Shown piece by piece: positions 8,912-18,424 of a stretch of 64,000 nucleotides of DNA; position 1 is the stretch's first letter; each line of letters begins with the position of its first letter. Position numbers and translations under genes: made by a program. Below the pieces are notes generated by a model. It was given only the letters and a program-made list of their open reading frames with translations, did no database searches and was not told the origin of the DNA. This DNA comes from Spirosoma sp. SC4-14 (GTDB taxonomy: Bacteria; Bacteroidota; Bacteroidia; Cytophagales; Spirosomataceae): the NCBI RefSeq assembly GCF_037201965.1, contig NZ_CP147518.1, positions 3,837,001-3,901,000 of the forward strand. The letters run 5' to 3'.

Positions 8912-11900
8912 TTAATTTTTAGACTCAAGCCCCGCCAGTTTTTGTTTGGCTTCGGCAATGATGGTTTCGTTGGTTGAATTTTCGATAATGGAGTTGAGAA
9001 CAGCTTTGGCCTGCGCCAGTTCGTCCTGTGCTACATTGTTGTCGGCTACCAGCAAAAAGGCTTTACCTTTCCAGTACTCGAACTCACTGAATTGCTCGTT
9101 GAATTTCAGCAGGCTGGCTACCGATTCTTTATATTTCTTCTGTCGGTACAGAATCTCGCCAAGCAGGTACTGTGCTTCGGCTCCATTGACATCCTTTGCC
9201 AGGGCAATGGTTTTGTCAAAATCACTCTGGGCCGTTTTGTAGTCGCCTTTGCTGAACGCTACTTTACCCAGCATCAGTTGAGCGCGGTTCTGAGCGCCGG
9301 GTACAACATTGCCGGCCGTCAGCACTTCGCGGGCAGCAGTAGCCGCCGAATCGAGCTTGGGAATCGCAAAATAAGTATCCATCATACCGAGTTGAGCGGC
9401 TACCTGATCGGCTTTACTGGAAGCACGGGCTATTATGAGCTGGTAGTTTCGAATAGCGCTGGCAAAATTCTTCTGCTGGCTCTCCAGTTCAGCCGCCCGG
9501 GTTGCGGCCCGAATCAGAAAATCGGATTTGTTGTCGGCAATAACCAGGTTATAATACCGCAGCGCGTTGGCAGCATCACCGGTTTGTCGGTACGATTCGG
9601 CCAGGTAGTACCGGGCTTCGTTGGTGCCGGGGCTGGCCGGATACTCCTGCATGAAGGTCAGCAGCGACTGAATGGCCTGCTGGTAGTTCTGATTGAAATA
9701 GATATTCTTGGCGTTTTCGAACTGCACGCGTTCTACATCACTGCTGGTGGGATTCGCCTTTTTATACTGGCCCAGCACCTGCGAGAACTCTTCAGGGCGG
9801 CCGGCGTCGTTGAGGGTATTCTGAATCCCCAGCAATGCACTCTGTGCCTGTTCCGAATCGCCATAGTTGTTCAGAATACGCCGATAGTCGGCAATGGCCG
9901 GATCGTATTGTTGAATATTTCCGTAGGCAATAGCCCGTTTCAATAAAGCGGCCGGTATGAGAGGGCTGTTGGGACGGCTATCGATGAGTTTCGAAAAGCC
10001 ACGAATGGCCACCTGATAGGCGCCTTTTTCGAAATCGACATTGGCCGTCTGAAACAGCGATTCATCGACAAACCGGGAGTTGGGATACTGCCGCTGGATT
10101 TGATCGAACTGGGCTTTTGCTTCCGAATCCCGACCCACATAGCTCAGAATCATCGCTTTCTGGTAGGAGGCATAGTCTTTGTCGGGCGAGTTCTGGGCAA
10201 TGGCCTGATCGTAATAGCGCATGGCATTTTCGTATTGTTTCTGGGCAAAATACGAATCGGCCAGCCGCACCGTGGCATCCTGAAGCTGAGCGGCCAAGCC
10301 TCCCGAATTGCCCCGGCCAACAAAGTCGCGGAAGTACGTCTGTGCCCGGGCATAATCCTTTTTGTTGTAGTATAGATAGCCGAGGGCGTATAAACTCCGG
10401 GCAGCATAGGTACCTGAGCCATTTTTGGCAATAGCCGCATACAGCGGAATCGCCGTGTCGTATTGTTTCCCGGCAGCATACGCTTCCGCTTTCCAGAACT
10501 GGGCACCCTGCTGGAGGTCGTTATCGACCGGAAATTTCAGCGATTTGTCGAAATTGGCAACCGCCTGCGGGTAGCGCTCACCGTTGAAATCGTTAACGCC
10601 CTGGTTGTAGGTCAGTCGCTGATAGGTCGCGTTGATTTTGGGCGTCCGGCGTCTGAGTCCTTCGATGTAGGAAATGGCAGCCGGGTAATTATTGGACGCG
10701 TAGTAGGCTTCGCCAACCAGTTCATTGGCTTCGTTCTCGAACTTACTGTCGGGATATTGTTTCAGGAATGCCGTCAGTTCTTTCACCGCGTCGGCCCCGT
10801 TGTTCTGGTCGAGCTGGAGTTTGGCATGGTTAAACCGGGCTTCCTCCTGAATGTCGCGGTTAAACGATAGCCGACCGGCCTGATCGAATGCATTTAAGGC
10901 ATAGGTTGGGTTCTGAGTCTGCAAATAACTGACGCCAAGGGTATAGGCGGCATACTGAGCGGTGGTGTCTTTGCCACCAGCCAGCGTTTTCAACTGAGCG
11001 ATGGCGTCGGGATAGGCACCCGTACGGAACAGCGATTGGCCGTACCGAAACTTAACCGCCGAGGGGGTTCGGCCACCGGCCGTGTTGATGTACTGCTTGT
11101 AATACGGAATCGCCTTAGCAAACTGATTCTGCTGGTAATAGACTTCGGCCGTAAACAGGGCCACCTCACTCAGGTCTGCGCCGTGATTCCGGCGCAGGAG
11201 TGGTTCGGAATAGGCCAGCAGATCGTCGAAACGGCGCTGGCGGTAGAGGGCCTGCGCAATCCAGTTGGGTACCTGATTCTGGTAGGTAGGGTTGGTCTCG
11301 ACCCGCCGGAAATCCGATACCGCTTCGCTGAAGTTTTTATTCCGAAAGTTGATCACCCCGGCATAGTACGATGCGGCTGGAGCATCGGGCGAATTGGGGT
11401 CGAGCTTGACGTCGTTGAGCAGCGGCAGCGCCTGTTGCAGGTTCTGGGTGTTGTAGTAGGAGAGTGCCAACTGAAATTTGTAGGTGGTCTGTCGGCTTCC
11501 ATTTCCCCCCTGTGCTACCGCTTTTTCCAGAAAATTAATGGCCTTGGCATAGTCCTGACGGGTGTAATAGTAGGTGCCTAAGTCGCCGTAGAGCTGGCCC
11601 GCTTTAGGATGTTCGCTGTGGTTTTTGACAAACCGATCGACCAGCACTTCGGCGCCGGGTTCGTCGATATACAGGCTAGTGAGGGCGATGTAGTATTCGG
11701 CTTCTACGGCATTCTGGTCGCTGGTGTTGAGGAGCGTTTGGGTGCCATTTCCCCGGCGTGGCTCCAGATATTGCCGGAATTCGTAGCGGGCGGCCGCATA
11801 ATTATTGCGCTCAAAAAGTTCCAGACCATTGCGGTAATGGTAGTCTGGTTCGGCGTAACTGAGGGTTCGCTGGGCCGAAGCCGACAGCACGGTAAACAAC

Positions 11901-11983
11901 CCAACAACCAGGGTAAACAGCAGTGGGTCCGGTGTAAATCGGAGCCTGCGTTGCTGACCCTGCTGGGTATCTGAATAGGGCAT
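8912..11983 (-). CDS. Giant tetratricopeptide-repeat protein, exported
   Basis: The 1023 residues are nearly all TPR helices from about residue 45 on, with units such as AEYYIALTSLYI, AKAINFLEKAVAQ, YPQAVANFDKSLKFP and YKTAQSDFDKTIALAK. An N-terminal hydrophobic segment (about 23-37, LLFTLVVGLFTVLSASA followed by Q) is a signal peptide with a long basic n-region. Such proteins act as periplasmic scaffolds that hold complexes together. It is the first gene of the run with the beta-barrel and HU/SPOR proteins, so it may bridge the barrel and the cell wall. No catalytic motif is visible. The start at 11983 is the only ATG before the signal segment. Confidence 0.88.
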   Translation of the reverse strand: MPYSDTQQGQQRRLRFTPDPLLFTLVVGLFTVLSASAQRTLSYAEPDYHYRNGLELFERNNYAAARYEFRQYLEPRRGNGTQTLLNTSDQNAVEAEYYIALTSLYIDEPGAEVLVDRFVKNHSEHPKAGQLYGDLGTYYYTRQDYAKAINFLEKAVAQGGNGSRQTTYKFQLALSYYNTQNLQQALPLLNDVKLDPNSPDAPAASYYAGVINFRNKNFSEAVSDFRRVETNPTYQNQVPNWIAQALYRQRRFDDLLAYSEPLLRRNHGADLSEVALFTAEVYYQQNQFAKAIPYYKQYINTAGGRTPSAVKFRYGQSLFRTGAYPDAIAQLKTLAGGKDTTAQYAAYTLGVSYLQTQNPTYALNAFDQAGRLSFNRDIQEEARFNHAKLQLDQNNGADAVKELTAFLKQYPDSKFENEANELVGEAYYASNNYPAAISYIEGLRRRTPKINATYQRLTYNQGVNDFNGERYPQAVANFDKSLKFPVDNDLQQGAQFWKAEAYAAGKQYDTAIPLYAAIAKNGSGTYAARSLYALGYLYYNKKDYARAQTYFRDFVGRGNSGGLAAQLQDATVRLADSYFAQKQYENAMRYYDQAIAQNSPDKDYASYQKAMILSYVGRDSEAKAQFDQIQRQYPNSRFVDESLFQTANVDFEKGAYQVAIRGFSKLIDSRPNSPLIPAALLKRAIAYGNIQQYDPAIADYRRILNNYGDSEQAQSALLGIQNTLNDAGRPEEFSQVLGQYKKANPTSSDVERVQFENAKNIYFNQNYQQAIQSLLTFMQEYPASPGTNEARYYLAESYRQTGDAANALRYYNLVIADNKSDFLIRAATRAAELESQQKNFASAIRNYQLIIARASSKADQVAAQLGMMDTYFAIPKLDSAATAAREVLTAGNVVPGAQNRAQLMLGKVAFSKGDYKTAQSDFDKTIALAKDVNGAEAQYLLGEILYRQKKYKESVASLLKFNEQFSEFEYWKGKAFLLVADNNVAQDELAQAKAVLNSIIENSTNETIIAEAKQKLAGLESKN

Positions 11984-12092
11984 AAACGAAAGAAACGGTT
12001 GTGAATGCTTGGATTGCGTCGTAGCTTCGCCAGTAAATTGGCAAATCTTACGTCAATTCTGGATAAAAAAACGAAGGTATTCCTGTTTCCGT

Positions 12093-13946
12093 ATGAAAAA
12101 AAACGCCCGGCTCCTGTATTTACTTACTGTCTGGACATTTTTTAGCACTTTTTCCGCAACAGCTAAATCGAGCCGGATCGATGATACCCCACCGGCGGCT
12201 ACTCCGTCAATCACCTACATCCTCTCGATGCCGGAGCCACAGACCCATTACTTCGAGGTGGAGATGCAGCTCAAAAATATAGCATTGGCAACAAATGCCA
12301 AGAAAAATGGCTATATCGATATAAAAATGCCCGTCTGGACGCCCGGTTCGTATCTGATTCGGGAATATGCCAAAAATGTGGAGGCTTTTACGGCCTGGGT
12401 CGATGGCAAAACCGTGCCGAGTGAAAAAATACGGAAAAATGCGTGGCGAATACCCTCAACCGACGAAAACCTGACCATCCGCTACCGGGTCTATGCCAAC
12501 GAGCTGACGGTACGGACGAGCTTTGTCGATATCGATCATGGCTACGTAACGCCCGCCAGTATGTTCATGTACCACGATGCTCTCAAAAAGATACCGCTTC
12601 GGGTAGTCGTTCAGCCCTATAAAGGCTGGAAGACCGTAACTACGGCGCTCGAACCTGTTGCTGGTACGCAATATACCTACGAAGCGCCCGACTTCGATTT
12701 GCTGGTCGATTCGCCGATCGAAATTGGTAATCAGCATACGTTTGGGTTTACGGCTTCGGGCGTTCCGCATACGGTGGCCATGTTTGGCGATGTGACCTAC
12801 GACGAAAAACAACTGGCTGCCGATTATAAGCGCGTTTGTGAATCAGCCGCTACCGTTGTGGGCGAACATCCCTGCACGCATTATACCTTTATCGTTCACC
12901 ATATTCCGCAGGGCGGGGGAGGGCTCGAACACCTCAATTCAACCACCCTCGAAACCTACCGGACGGCCTATTCGACCGAAGCCAACTACAAAAACTTCCT
13001 GACGCTGGTAGCGCACGAGTATTTTCATCTCTGGAATGTGAAACGGATTCGGCCCATTGCGCTGGGGCCCTTCGACTACGAGAACGAAAACTATACACAC
13101 ATGCTCTGGCTGTCGGAGGGTTGTACGTCGTTCTACGAAGACTATATTCTGCGCCGGGCCGGATTTCATACGCCCGAAGCTTACCTGTCGATAGTAGCCC
13201 GCGACATTACCGGTATCGAAAATCAGCCGGGTGTTCGGGTTCAGTCAGTGGCCGAATCGAGCTGGGATGCCTGGATCAAAGCCTACCGGCCCAACGAAAA
13301 CTCCTCGAATAGTACCATTTCATACTATAGTAAAGGCAGTGTGCTGGGAACACTGCTGAATCTGGCTATCCTGGCTGGTAGTAACGGCGAACGCAATATG
13401 GACGACCTGATGCGGTATCTCTACGCCGAATACTATAAAAAGCAGAAACGGGGCTTTACGGACGAGGAATTTCGGCGGGCCGCCGAGCAAATTGCCGGCC
13501 GGAAGCTCGACGATTTTTTCAACATCGCCGTCAACACTGCCGATCCGATCAATTACAACGCCTATTTTGAGCCCGTGGGGCTCCGGTTGACTAACGTAGC
13601 GCTCAAAACGCAGGACGGATTTCTGGGAACGGCTACCACCGCCAGTGGTGGGAAAGCAACCATTACCAGTGTCCGGCGTGGTTCGGCTGCCTATAGGGAT
13701 GGCCTAAACGTGGGCGATGAAATTCTGGCCGTCGACAGTGTGCGGGTTGGCGACGATCTCTTACGACTGATCAGCGGTCGGCAGGTTGGTGAAACAATAA
13801 AGGTATTGGTAAACCGGGCGGGACTATTGCGTGAAATACCCGTAACGCTGACCCAAAACCCATTAGTAAGCTATCGGCTGGAACCGCTTCCCAATCAGAC
13901 GCCTGATCAGAAAGCATTGTATAACAAGTGGTTGTATATCAAATAG
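12093..13946 (+). CDS. M61-family metallopeptidase with PDZ domain
   Basis: The start at 12093 gives a signal peptide (MKKNARLLYLLTVWTFFSTF, then SATAKS). The zinc motif HEYFHLW has His308, Glu309 and His312, and GGGGLEHLNS lies before it, as in M61 glycyl aminopeptidases. The N-terminal beta domain covers about residues 40-230, the catalytic helical domain about 240-480, and a PDZ domain (ATITSVRRGSAAYRDGLNVG, then DEILAVDSVRV) about 520-600. Family members release N-terminal Gly or Ala from peptides. Here it would act in the periplasm or at the surface. It is divergent from the giant TPR gene; the roughly 110-base gap must hold both promoters. Confidence 0.93.
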   Translation: MKKNARLLYLLTVWTFFSTFSATAKSSRIDDTPPAATPSITYILSMPEPQTHYFEVEMQLKNIALATNAKKNGYIDIKMPVWTPGSYLIREYAKNVEAFTAWVDGKTVPSEKIRKNAWRIPSTDENLTIRYRVYANELTVRTSFVDIDHGYVTPASMFMYHDALKKIPLRVVVQPYKGWKTVTTALEPVAGTQYTYEAPDFDLLVDSPIEIGNQHTFGFTASGVPHTVAMFGDVTYDEKQLAADYKRVCESAATVVGEHPCTHYTFIVHHIPQGGGGLEHLNSTTLETYRTAYSTEANYKNFLTLVAHEYFHLWNVKRIRPIALGPFDYENENYTHMLWLSEGCTSFYEDYILRRAGFHTPEAYLSIVARDITGIENQPGVRVQSVAESSWDAWIKAYRPNENSSNSTISYYSKGSVLGTLLNLAILAGSNGERNMDDLMRYLYAEYYKKQKRGFTDEEFRRAAEQIAGRKLDDFFNIAVNTADPINYNAYFEPVGLRLTNVALKTQDGFLGTATTASGGKATITSVRRGSAAYRDGLNVGDEILAVDSVRVGDDLLRLISGRQVGETIKVLVNRAGLLREIPVTLTQNPLVSYRLEPLPNQTPDQKALYNKWLYIK

Positions 13947-14121
13947 AATGGGCAACTTGTCTCAAGTGCGAACGTTTTCGTGAGACCATTCTATAGGCAA
14001 CATAGGTATTCAAGATGCCCACCTGTTTAGGCGCAAAAAAGCTACCGCAGTCTAACAGCAGCTTTTACGTTTCGTTAACATTCTTTTACAGGTCATTAAC
14101 AGACGACAGGATAGGAACTTT

Positions 14122-14146
14122 TACCTTTGCGACCTACCGCAAAGGT
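14122..14146 (+). promoter_or_regulatory. Bacteroidetes -7 promoter element inside a 9-bp inverted repeat
   Basis: TACCTTTG at 14122-14129 matches TAnnTTTG exactly. It overlaps the left arm of a perfect inverted repeat, ACCTTTGCG (14123-14131) and CGCAAAGGT (14138-14146), with a 6-base spacer. No good TTTG at -33 is seen. The repeat would either bind a regulator or form a hairpin at the 5' end of the transcript for the following gene. Confidence 0.5.
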
Positions 14147-14208
14147 TGAAATCCTTGAAATCGGATTTATCAGAAGATAGATTTATGTTCATTAAACCTG
14201 CTGAAAAG

Positions 14209-14775
14209 ATGAAAAAAATAATTTATGCGCTGATCTTATCACTGGTTGTGGTAAGCGGACTAGTATTTGCTAATCGTGAAATCGACAGGGAAGCATCTAA
14301 AAAATCAACCTCAAAGCCGCCTTCTGCTGCTGAAAGGGAAGCTGCATTGAAAAAATGGTTGGCTACCCCAGATGGTATAAAGTACAAAAAATGGGAAGCG
14401 TCTCCCGAAGGTAAAAAAGTGTATGCCGGTGAAGCTAAAATAAGAAAGCATCTACGTGCTTTTACCAATATGGAGGCTGTTGTAACGTCTCTTTCTCTTC
14501 CGCCAGGTACACGATTAGGGTTCGGAGTGATGGTCAGAATTAATGGTGACGATTATATTCTTAGTTTTGGACCGGAAAAATCTGACAAGAATTTTTTGAC
14601 CGTTAACAATGAATTTCAGCAGTTGCATAGCCTGAAAGTTAACGACAAAATAATTATCAGAAGCCATAGTGTATCGCACGCGCCCAAGTATTCATACCCA
14701 ATCGTATCGGGCGACTATGTAGAACGAGATAGTAAAATGATTTATAAACGTGCCCCTCGCAAAGGCGGTTGCTGA
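14209..14775 (+). CDS. Small exported protein of unknown function
   Basis: No family is recognised. With the start at 14209 the protein has 188 residues and a good signal peptide (MKKIIYALILSLVVVSGLVF, then ANREID). The in-frame ATG at 14146 would add 21 residues and sits in the promoter hairpin, so it is rejected. A lysine-rich charged segment follows (about residues 25-75), then a compact beta-rich part (about 90-180, with RLGFGVMVRINGDDYILSFG and LKVNDKIIIRSHSVSHAPKY). The codon use is more AT-rich than its neighbours and it is flanked by gene-poor sequence, which may point to recent acquisition. Confidence 0.75.
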   Translation: MKKIIYALILSLVVVSGLVFANREIDREASKKSTSKPPSAAEREAALKKWLATPDGIKYKKWEASPEGKKVYAGEAKIRKHLRAFTNMEAVVTSLSLPPGTRLGFGVMVRINGDDYILSFGPEKSDKNFLTVNNEFQQLHSLKVNDKIIIRSHSVSHAPKYSYPIVSGDYVERDSKMIYKRAPRKGGC

Positions 14776-15235
14776 TTTATAAATAAAAGTAGCTATTCTA
14801 TCAAGCGATAAAGAAGTTCATATTGGAAGTATTAATTTCTGGACTCTCTGTCCACTAAAATTCAATGGAGATTGGGCACTTTCCCGTTATGATAAAAAGT
14901 CCTTGTGGCGGGGTGTGTCGTTATGTTGGAAAGACCCGCCCTAACTTTATGAGTAAGGAGGGTCCGTATAAATAACCTGAAGCCGCTAATCGACAGAACG
15001 TTTCGGACAAAACCCGAAGCGACTACGACAGGTATAGGCGGCAGTTCGATAGGGGCTGATCAGCTCGTTCATACGCTTTCATGGAACCGTATCGATCGTC
15101 CTATTGACGTACAGATACCCACCGATCCCCAGAGACGACACAGCGAATGGTGCTGGGGACGTGAATTTCCCAACGCTCGGTAGTGGCTGTTTTATTAATT
15201 TGTCGGTACGTTAGCTACTGGACGCTGAAATATAG
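14776..15235. other. Gene-poor spacer, 460 bases, no recognised gene
   Basis: I see no RNA gene or clear repeat here. On the plus strand a frame is open from about 14955 to 15183 (VRINNLKPLIDRTFRTKPEA onward) with no ATG, which may be the remnant of a lost gene. The promoter of pepA must lie near the right end. Confidence 0.4.
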
Positions 15236-16786
15236 ATGGATACTAACACGATGCAGATCGCAATACAGACAGCAGGGCGCTCACTGGAGTGCCAGATTAT
15301 TCCCATCCTGAAAACCAATGGCCTGCCTGAACGCCTGTCGCAACTGGCCGACCAACTGGGCCTTCCGGCTTCCGTTTTGCAGGGAGATTTCAAGGCCGGG
15401 TTGCAAGAGATTCTACCGATTTACCAACCAGACGGGAAGCGTACCTACCTGCTTGGCCTCGGCACAAACCCAGGGGCAATAGACTGGCTCAACGCATTCC
15501 GGAAATTTTTCTTCACCCAGAAAAATCGGTTGTCTGAGCAGGTTGACGTGAATCTGAGTGGCTTTTCGGCCGAGGTCGTTGAATCGGTAGTGTTGGGTAT
15601 ACGGGCGGGTGGATATAATCTGGGACTCTATCAGACCAATAAGCCCGAAATCCCGATTTTTTATACCCGTAGTGGTCGGTTATCGTTGCTGGTGGATGTG
15701 GCGAGCGAGGAGGCTGCGCAAACAGCACTGGAAAAAGCTGAAGCAATTGCGCAAACGCAACGCGAAATGCTCGACCTGATGAATGCTCCGGCCAACTACA
15801 AAAAGCCCCAGACGCTGGCCGACTGGGCCGCACAGTCGGGCCAAACGTATCGATACGCTGTTACTATATTGGATAAAGCCGAACTCGAACAACAAAAGCT
15901 GGGTGCATTGCTTAGTGTGAGTCAGGGGAGTCCGGTTCCCCCCGTTCTGATCATTGCCGACTACAACCCCGGCGCAGCCGGTCATGCACAGGCCCCCCCG
16001 GCACCGAATGCCGCATTGTTTACGGTCGGATTGGTGGGAAAAGGCGTTACCTTCGATACGGGTGGAATTTCGATTAAGCCGTCGACCAATATGCACCTGA
16101 TGAAGAGTGATATGGGCGGAGCGGCTGCCGTATTGGGTACGGTGGAAGTAGCTGCCAAACTGAAGCTGCCGGTTCGGGTCATCGGAATTGTGCCGTCGAC
16201 CGAGAATAGCGTGGATGGGCGATCGACAAAACCCGGCGATGTGGTCACATCGTATGTGGGGAAAACGATTGAAATAATCGACACCGATGCCGAAGGACGG
16301 GTAATTCTGGCCGATGGGCTGGGGTATATGGTGCGCCATTTCCAGCCCGATGTACTGATCGATCTGGCAACCTTAACGGGGAGCGTTATTTCGGCCCTGG
16401 GATACCATGCGGCAGGCTTATTTACGCAGAACGACGAGCTGGCGGCCCGGCTGGTTAAATCGGCCGATAAAACGGGTGAGCGCCTGTGGCGGCTACCCCT
16501 CTGGGATGTCTACACCGAAGATATTAAATCGGATGTGGCCGATGTGAAAAACTTTAGCGGCAAACCCGTCGCCGGTTCGATCTCGGCGGCCAAGTTCCTG
16601 GAAGTGTTTACGGAACAAACCGACGATCTGACCGGTAAAGCGGCCCCCCATCCTGCCTGGGCGCATCTGGACATCGCCGGAACCGCCTTTGCCGATACCG
16701 AATTTGGTTCGCAAAAAAACGCAACGGGCTTTGGTATCCGGCTTTTAATCGATTATTTGCAGCAATCGAGTGCGCCGAGGAGCTAG
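15236..16786 (+). CDS. pepA: Leucyl aminopeptidase, M17 family
   Basis: This cytosolic two-metal aminopeptidase of 516 residues has the usual two domains: an N-terminal regulatory part (about 1-180) and a catalytic part. The catalytic part carries GKGVTFDTGGISIKPSTNM with the metal-binding Lys and Asp, MKSDMGGAAAVLG, the signature DTDAEGRVILADGL (the family form is NTDAEGRL) and LATLTGSVISALG. It releases N-terminal residues during peptide turnover. The ATG at 15236 is taken because no other start precedes the first conserved segment. The next gene begins 88 bases later on the same strand. Confidence 0.94.
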   Translation: MDTNTMQIAIQTAGRSLECQIIPILKTNGLPERLSQLADQLGLPASVLQGDFKAGLQEILPIYQPDGKRTYLLGLGTNPGAIDWLNAFRKFFFTQKNRLSEQVDVNLSGFSAEVVESVVLGIRAGGYNLGLYQTNKPEIPIFYTRSGRLSLLVDVASEEAAQTALEKAEAIAQTQREMLDLMNAPANYKKPQTLADWAAQSGQTYRYAVTILDKAELEQQKLGALLSVSQGSPVPPVLIIADYNPGAAGHAQAPPAPNAALFTVGLVGKGVTFDTGGISIKPSTNMHLMKSDMGGAAAVLGTVEVAAKLKLPVRVIGIVPSTENSVDGRSTKPGDVVTSYVGKTIEIIDTDAEGRVILADGLGYMVRHFQPDVLIDLATLTGSVISALGYHAAGLFTQNDELAARLVKSADKTGERLWRLPLWDVYTEDIKSDVADVKNFSGKPVAGSISAAKFLEVFTEQTDDLTGKAAPHPAWAHLDIAGTAFADTEFGSQKNATGFGIRLLIDYLQQSSAPRS

Positions 16787-16874
16787 TTCGTCGTTCATGG
16801 TTTTTGGTTAGATCAGATCCTGCGCGCTCTTATCATCCATAACCTATAAACCATACGCCATAAACCGATTTGCC

Positions 16875-18086
16875 ATGAGCTCGTTGTCATTCCTGTGTAT
16901 TGCCACTTTTTTTAAGGGCGAAGAATTTATGCGGACCTGTAAGGCGCTGGGGCATACAGTGTACCTGTTGACGGACCAGAAGCTGGACGACAAGCCCTGG
17001 CCACGCGAAGCCATCGACGAGTTCTTTTTTTTGCCCTCGTCGAGTAATGCAACCGAAAACCTGGACCAGATGATTCTGGGACTGGCTCATGCGATGCGTT
17101 CCCGGCGAATCGATCGGGTGGTGGCGCTCGATGACTTCGATGTGGAGAAAGGAGCCCTCATTCGGGAAACGTTCCGAATACCGGGCATGGGGCAGACGAC
17201 GGCCCGGTTCTTTCGCGACAAACTGGCCATGCGGATGCGGGCGTCGGCCGAAGGAATACGGGTACCTGCCTTTAGCCCTCTGTTTCATGACGAAACCATT
17301 ACGGAATTCCTGCGCTCGACCGAAGGGCCCTGGTTGATTAAACCCCGCTCGGAAGCATCGGCAACCGGCATCCGAAAAGTGAATTCGCTGGATGAAGCCT
17401 GGGCCGTAATTCATTCCCTGGAGGAGTATCGGCATGAGTTCCTGATCGAAGTGTTCAAACCGGGGCGGGTGTATCACGTCGATTCGATCTCCTACAACGG
17501 AACGATTGTGTTTACCCGAGCCAGTAATTACCTGGCTACCCCCATGGAAGTGGCGCACGGCGGAGGAGTATTTCGGACGATGAGCTTACCCACCGATACG
17601 GCCGAAACCGAATCGCTGCAGGCGATCAATGTGCGCGTGCTAAACGCTTTCGGAATGCAGCACAGTGCGTCGCACTCGGAGTACATACGAGGGGATCACG
17701 ATGGCGAACTCTATTTTCTCGAAACATCATCGCGGGTAGGTGGCGCACATATTGCCGAAATGGTAGAAGCAGCCTCGGGAATCAATCTCTGGCGGGAATG
17801 GGCGAAGCTGGAAAACGCCGTTGCGCTCAATCTGCCTTACGAGGTACCCGCTCACCATCCCCAGTATGCGGGGCTGATCATCTCGCTGGCGCGGCAGCAA
17901 TGGCCCGACCTGTCGGGGTTTACGGCCCCCGAAATCTGGTGGCGCATGAACCGCGAATACCACATTGGCTTAATCGTCCGTTCCGAATCGCCCGACCGTG
18001 TGCAGCAATTGCTCGATGACTATATGCATCAAATCTACACCGAGTTCCACGCATCGGCCCCCGTCCCCGACAAACCGACAAATTGA
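16875..18086 (+). CDS. ATP-grasp domain protein (carboxylate-amine ligase-like)
   Basis: The 403-residue protein has an N-terminal Rossmann-like part (about 1-110, SFLCIATFFKGEEFMRTCKA). A central ATP-grasp fold follows, with FFRDKLAMRMRASAEGIRVP, the phosphate-loop-type WLIKPRSEASATGIRKV, EVFKPGRVYHVDSIS and the Mg-binding strand GELYFLETSSRVGGAHIAEM. ATP-grasp enzymes join a carboxylate to an amine or thiol through an acyl phosphate. The substrate cannot be told from sequence. It lies between pepA and a convergent small gene, with a strong hairpin after the stop. Confidence 0.87.
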   Translation: MSSLSFLCIATFFKGEEFMRTCKALGHTVYLLTDQKLDDKPWPREAIDEFFFLPSSSNATENLDQMILGLAHAMRSRRIDRVVALDDFDVEKGALIRETFRIPGMGQTTARFFRDKLAMRMRASAEGIRVPAFSPLFHDETITEFLRSTEGPWLIKPRSEASATGIRKVNSLDEAWAVIHSLEEYRHEFLIEVFKPGRVYHVDSISYNGTIVFTRASNYLATPMEVAHGGGVFRTMSLPTDTAETESLQAINVRVLNAFGMQHSASHSEYIRGDHDGELYFLETSSRVGGAHIAEMVEAASGINLWREWAKLENAVALNLPYEVPAHHPQYAGLIISLARQQWPDLSGFTAPEIWWRMNREYHIGLIVRSESPDRVQQLLDDYMHQIYTEFHASAPVPDKPTN

Positions 18087-18096
18087 TCGGTTTCAA

Positions 18097-18149
18097 TTTA
18101 CGGTGGCTCCGCCTAGTTTAGAACCTCGCTCTGGCGGAGCCACCGTAAA
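18097..18149. terminator. Bidirectional hairpin between convergent genes
   Basis: A perfect 17-bp inverted repeat pairs 18097-18113 (TTTACGGTGGCTCCGCC) with 18133-18149 around a 19-base loop. It begins 10 bases after the ATP-grasp stop and ends just before the stop of the minus-strand gene. Confidence 0.8.
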
Positions 18150-18151
18150 CG

Positions 18152-18400
18152 TTACACCACCCCATTTCGCTCGCCGGTGGCCTGCCAGTCGGTGTCCATA
18201 TCCTGAAACCGGCGGGCTACGCTGGCAAGAAAGGATTCGTCGAGCATGGAATGGACATCGCCGGGAGCGGTAATGTCCATTTCGCTGATTTTATAGGTCT
18301 GTTCGTACGGACCCGCTTCAATCTTGACTATATATTTGTTGTTCCAGGCGTAGAGACCAATGCGGAACTGGGGATGTGGAATATCCTGAACGAAACGCAC
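18152..18400 (-). CDS. Small conserved-looking hypothetical protein
   Basis: No named family is assigned. The well-composed part starts at VRFVQDIPHPQFRIGLYAWN and includes NNKYIVKIEAGPYEQTYKIS, a compact mixed alpha/beta protein of about 80 residues. The first in-frame ATG is at 18484, but that would overlap the divergent lipoprotein gene by 60 bases and add an unlikely N-terminus. The GTG at 18400 is therefore preferred; an ATT or ATC start just upstream (FIIPNV) is also possible. The charged C-terminus (SVARRFQDMDTDWQATG) suggests a soluble cytoplasmic protein. Confidence 0.6.
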   Translation of the reverse strand: MRFVQDIPHPQFRIGLYAWNNKYIVKIEAGPYEQTYKISEMDITAPGDVHSMLDESFLASVARRFQDMDTDWQATGERNGVV

Positions 18401-18424
18401 GTTGGGAATGATAAAGGATGAATT

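Noticed and set aside
9092-9946. Long plus-strand open frame opposite the giant TPR gene
   Set aside because: It is an antisense shadow: the minus strand encodes clear TPR repeats with a signal peptide, and the plus frame has no recognisable domain.
14955-15183. Open frame beginning VRINNLKPLIDRTF in the pepA upstream spacer
   Set aside because: It has no ATG, GTG or TTG start in a good position and no recognised domain, so it is not called a gene.
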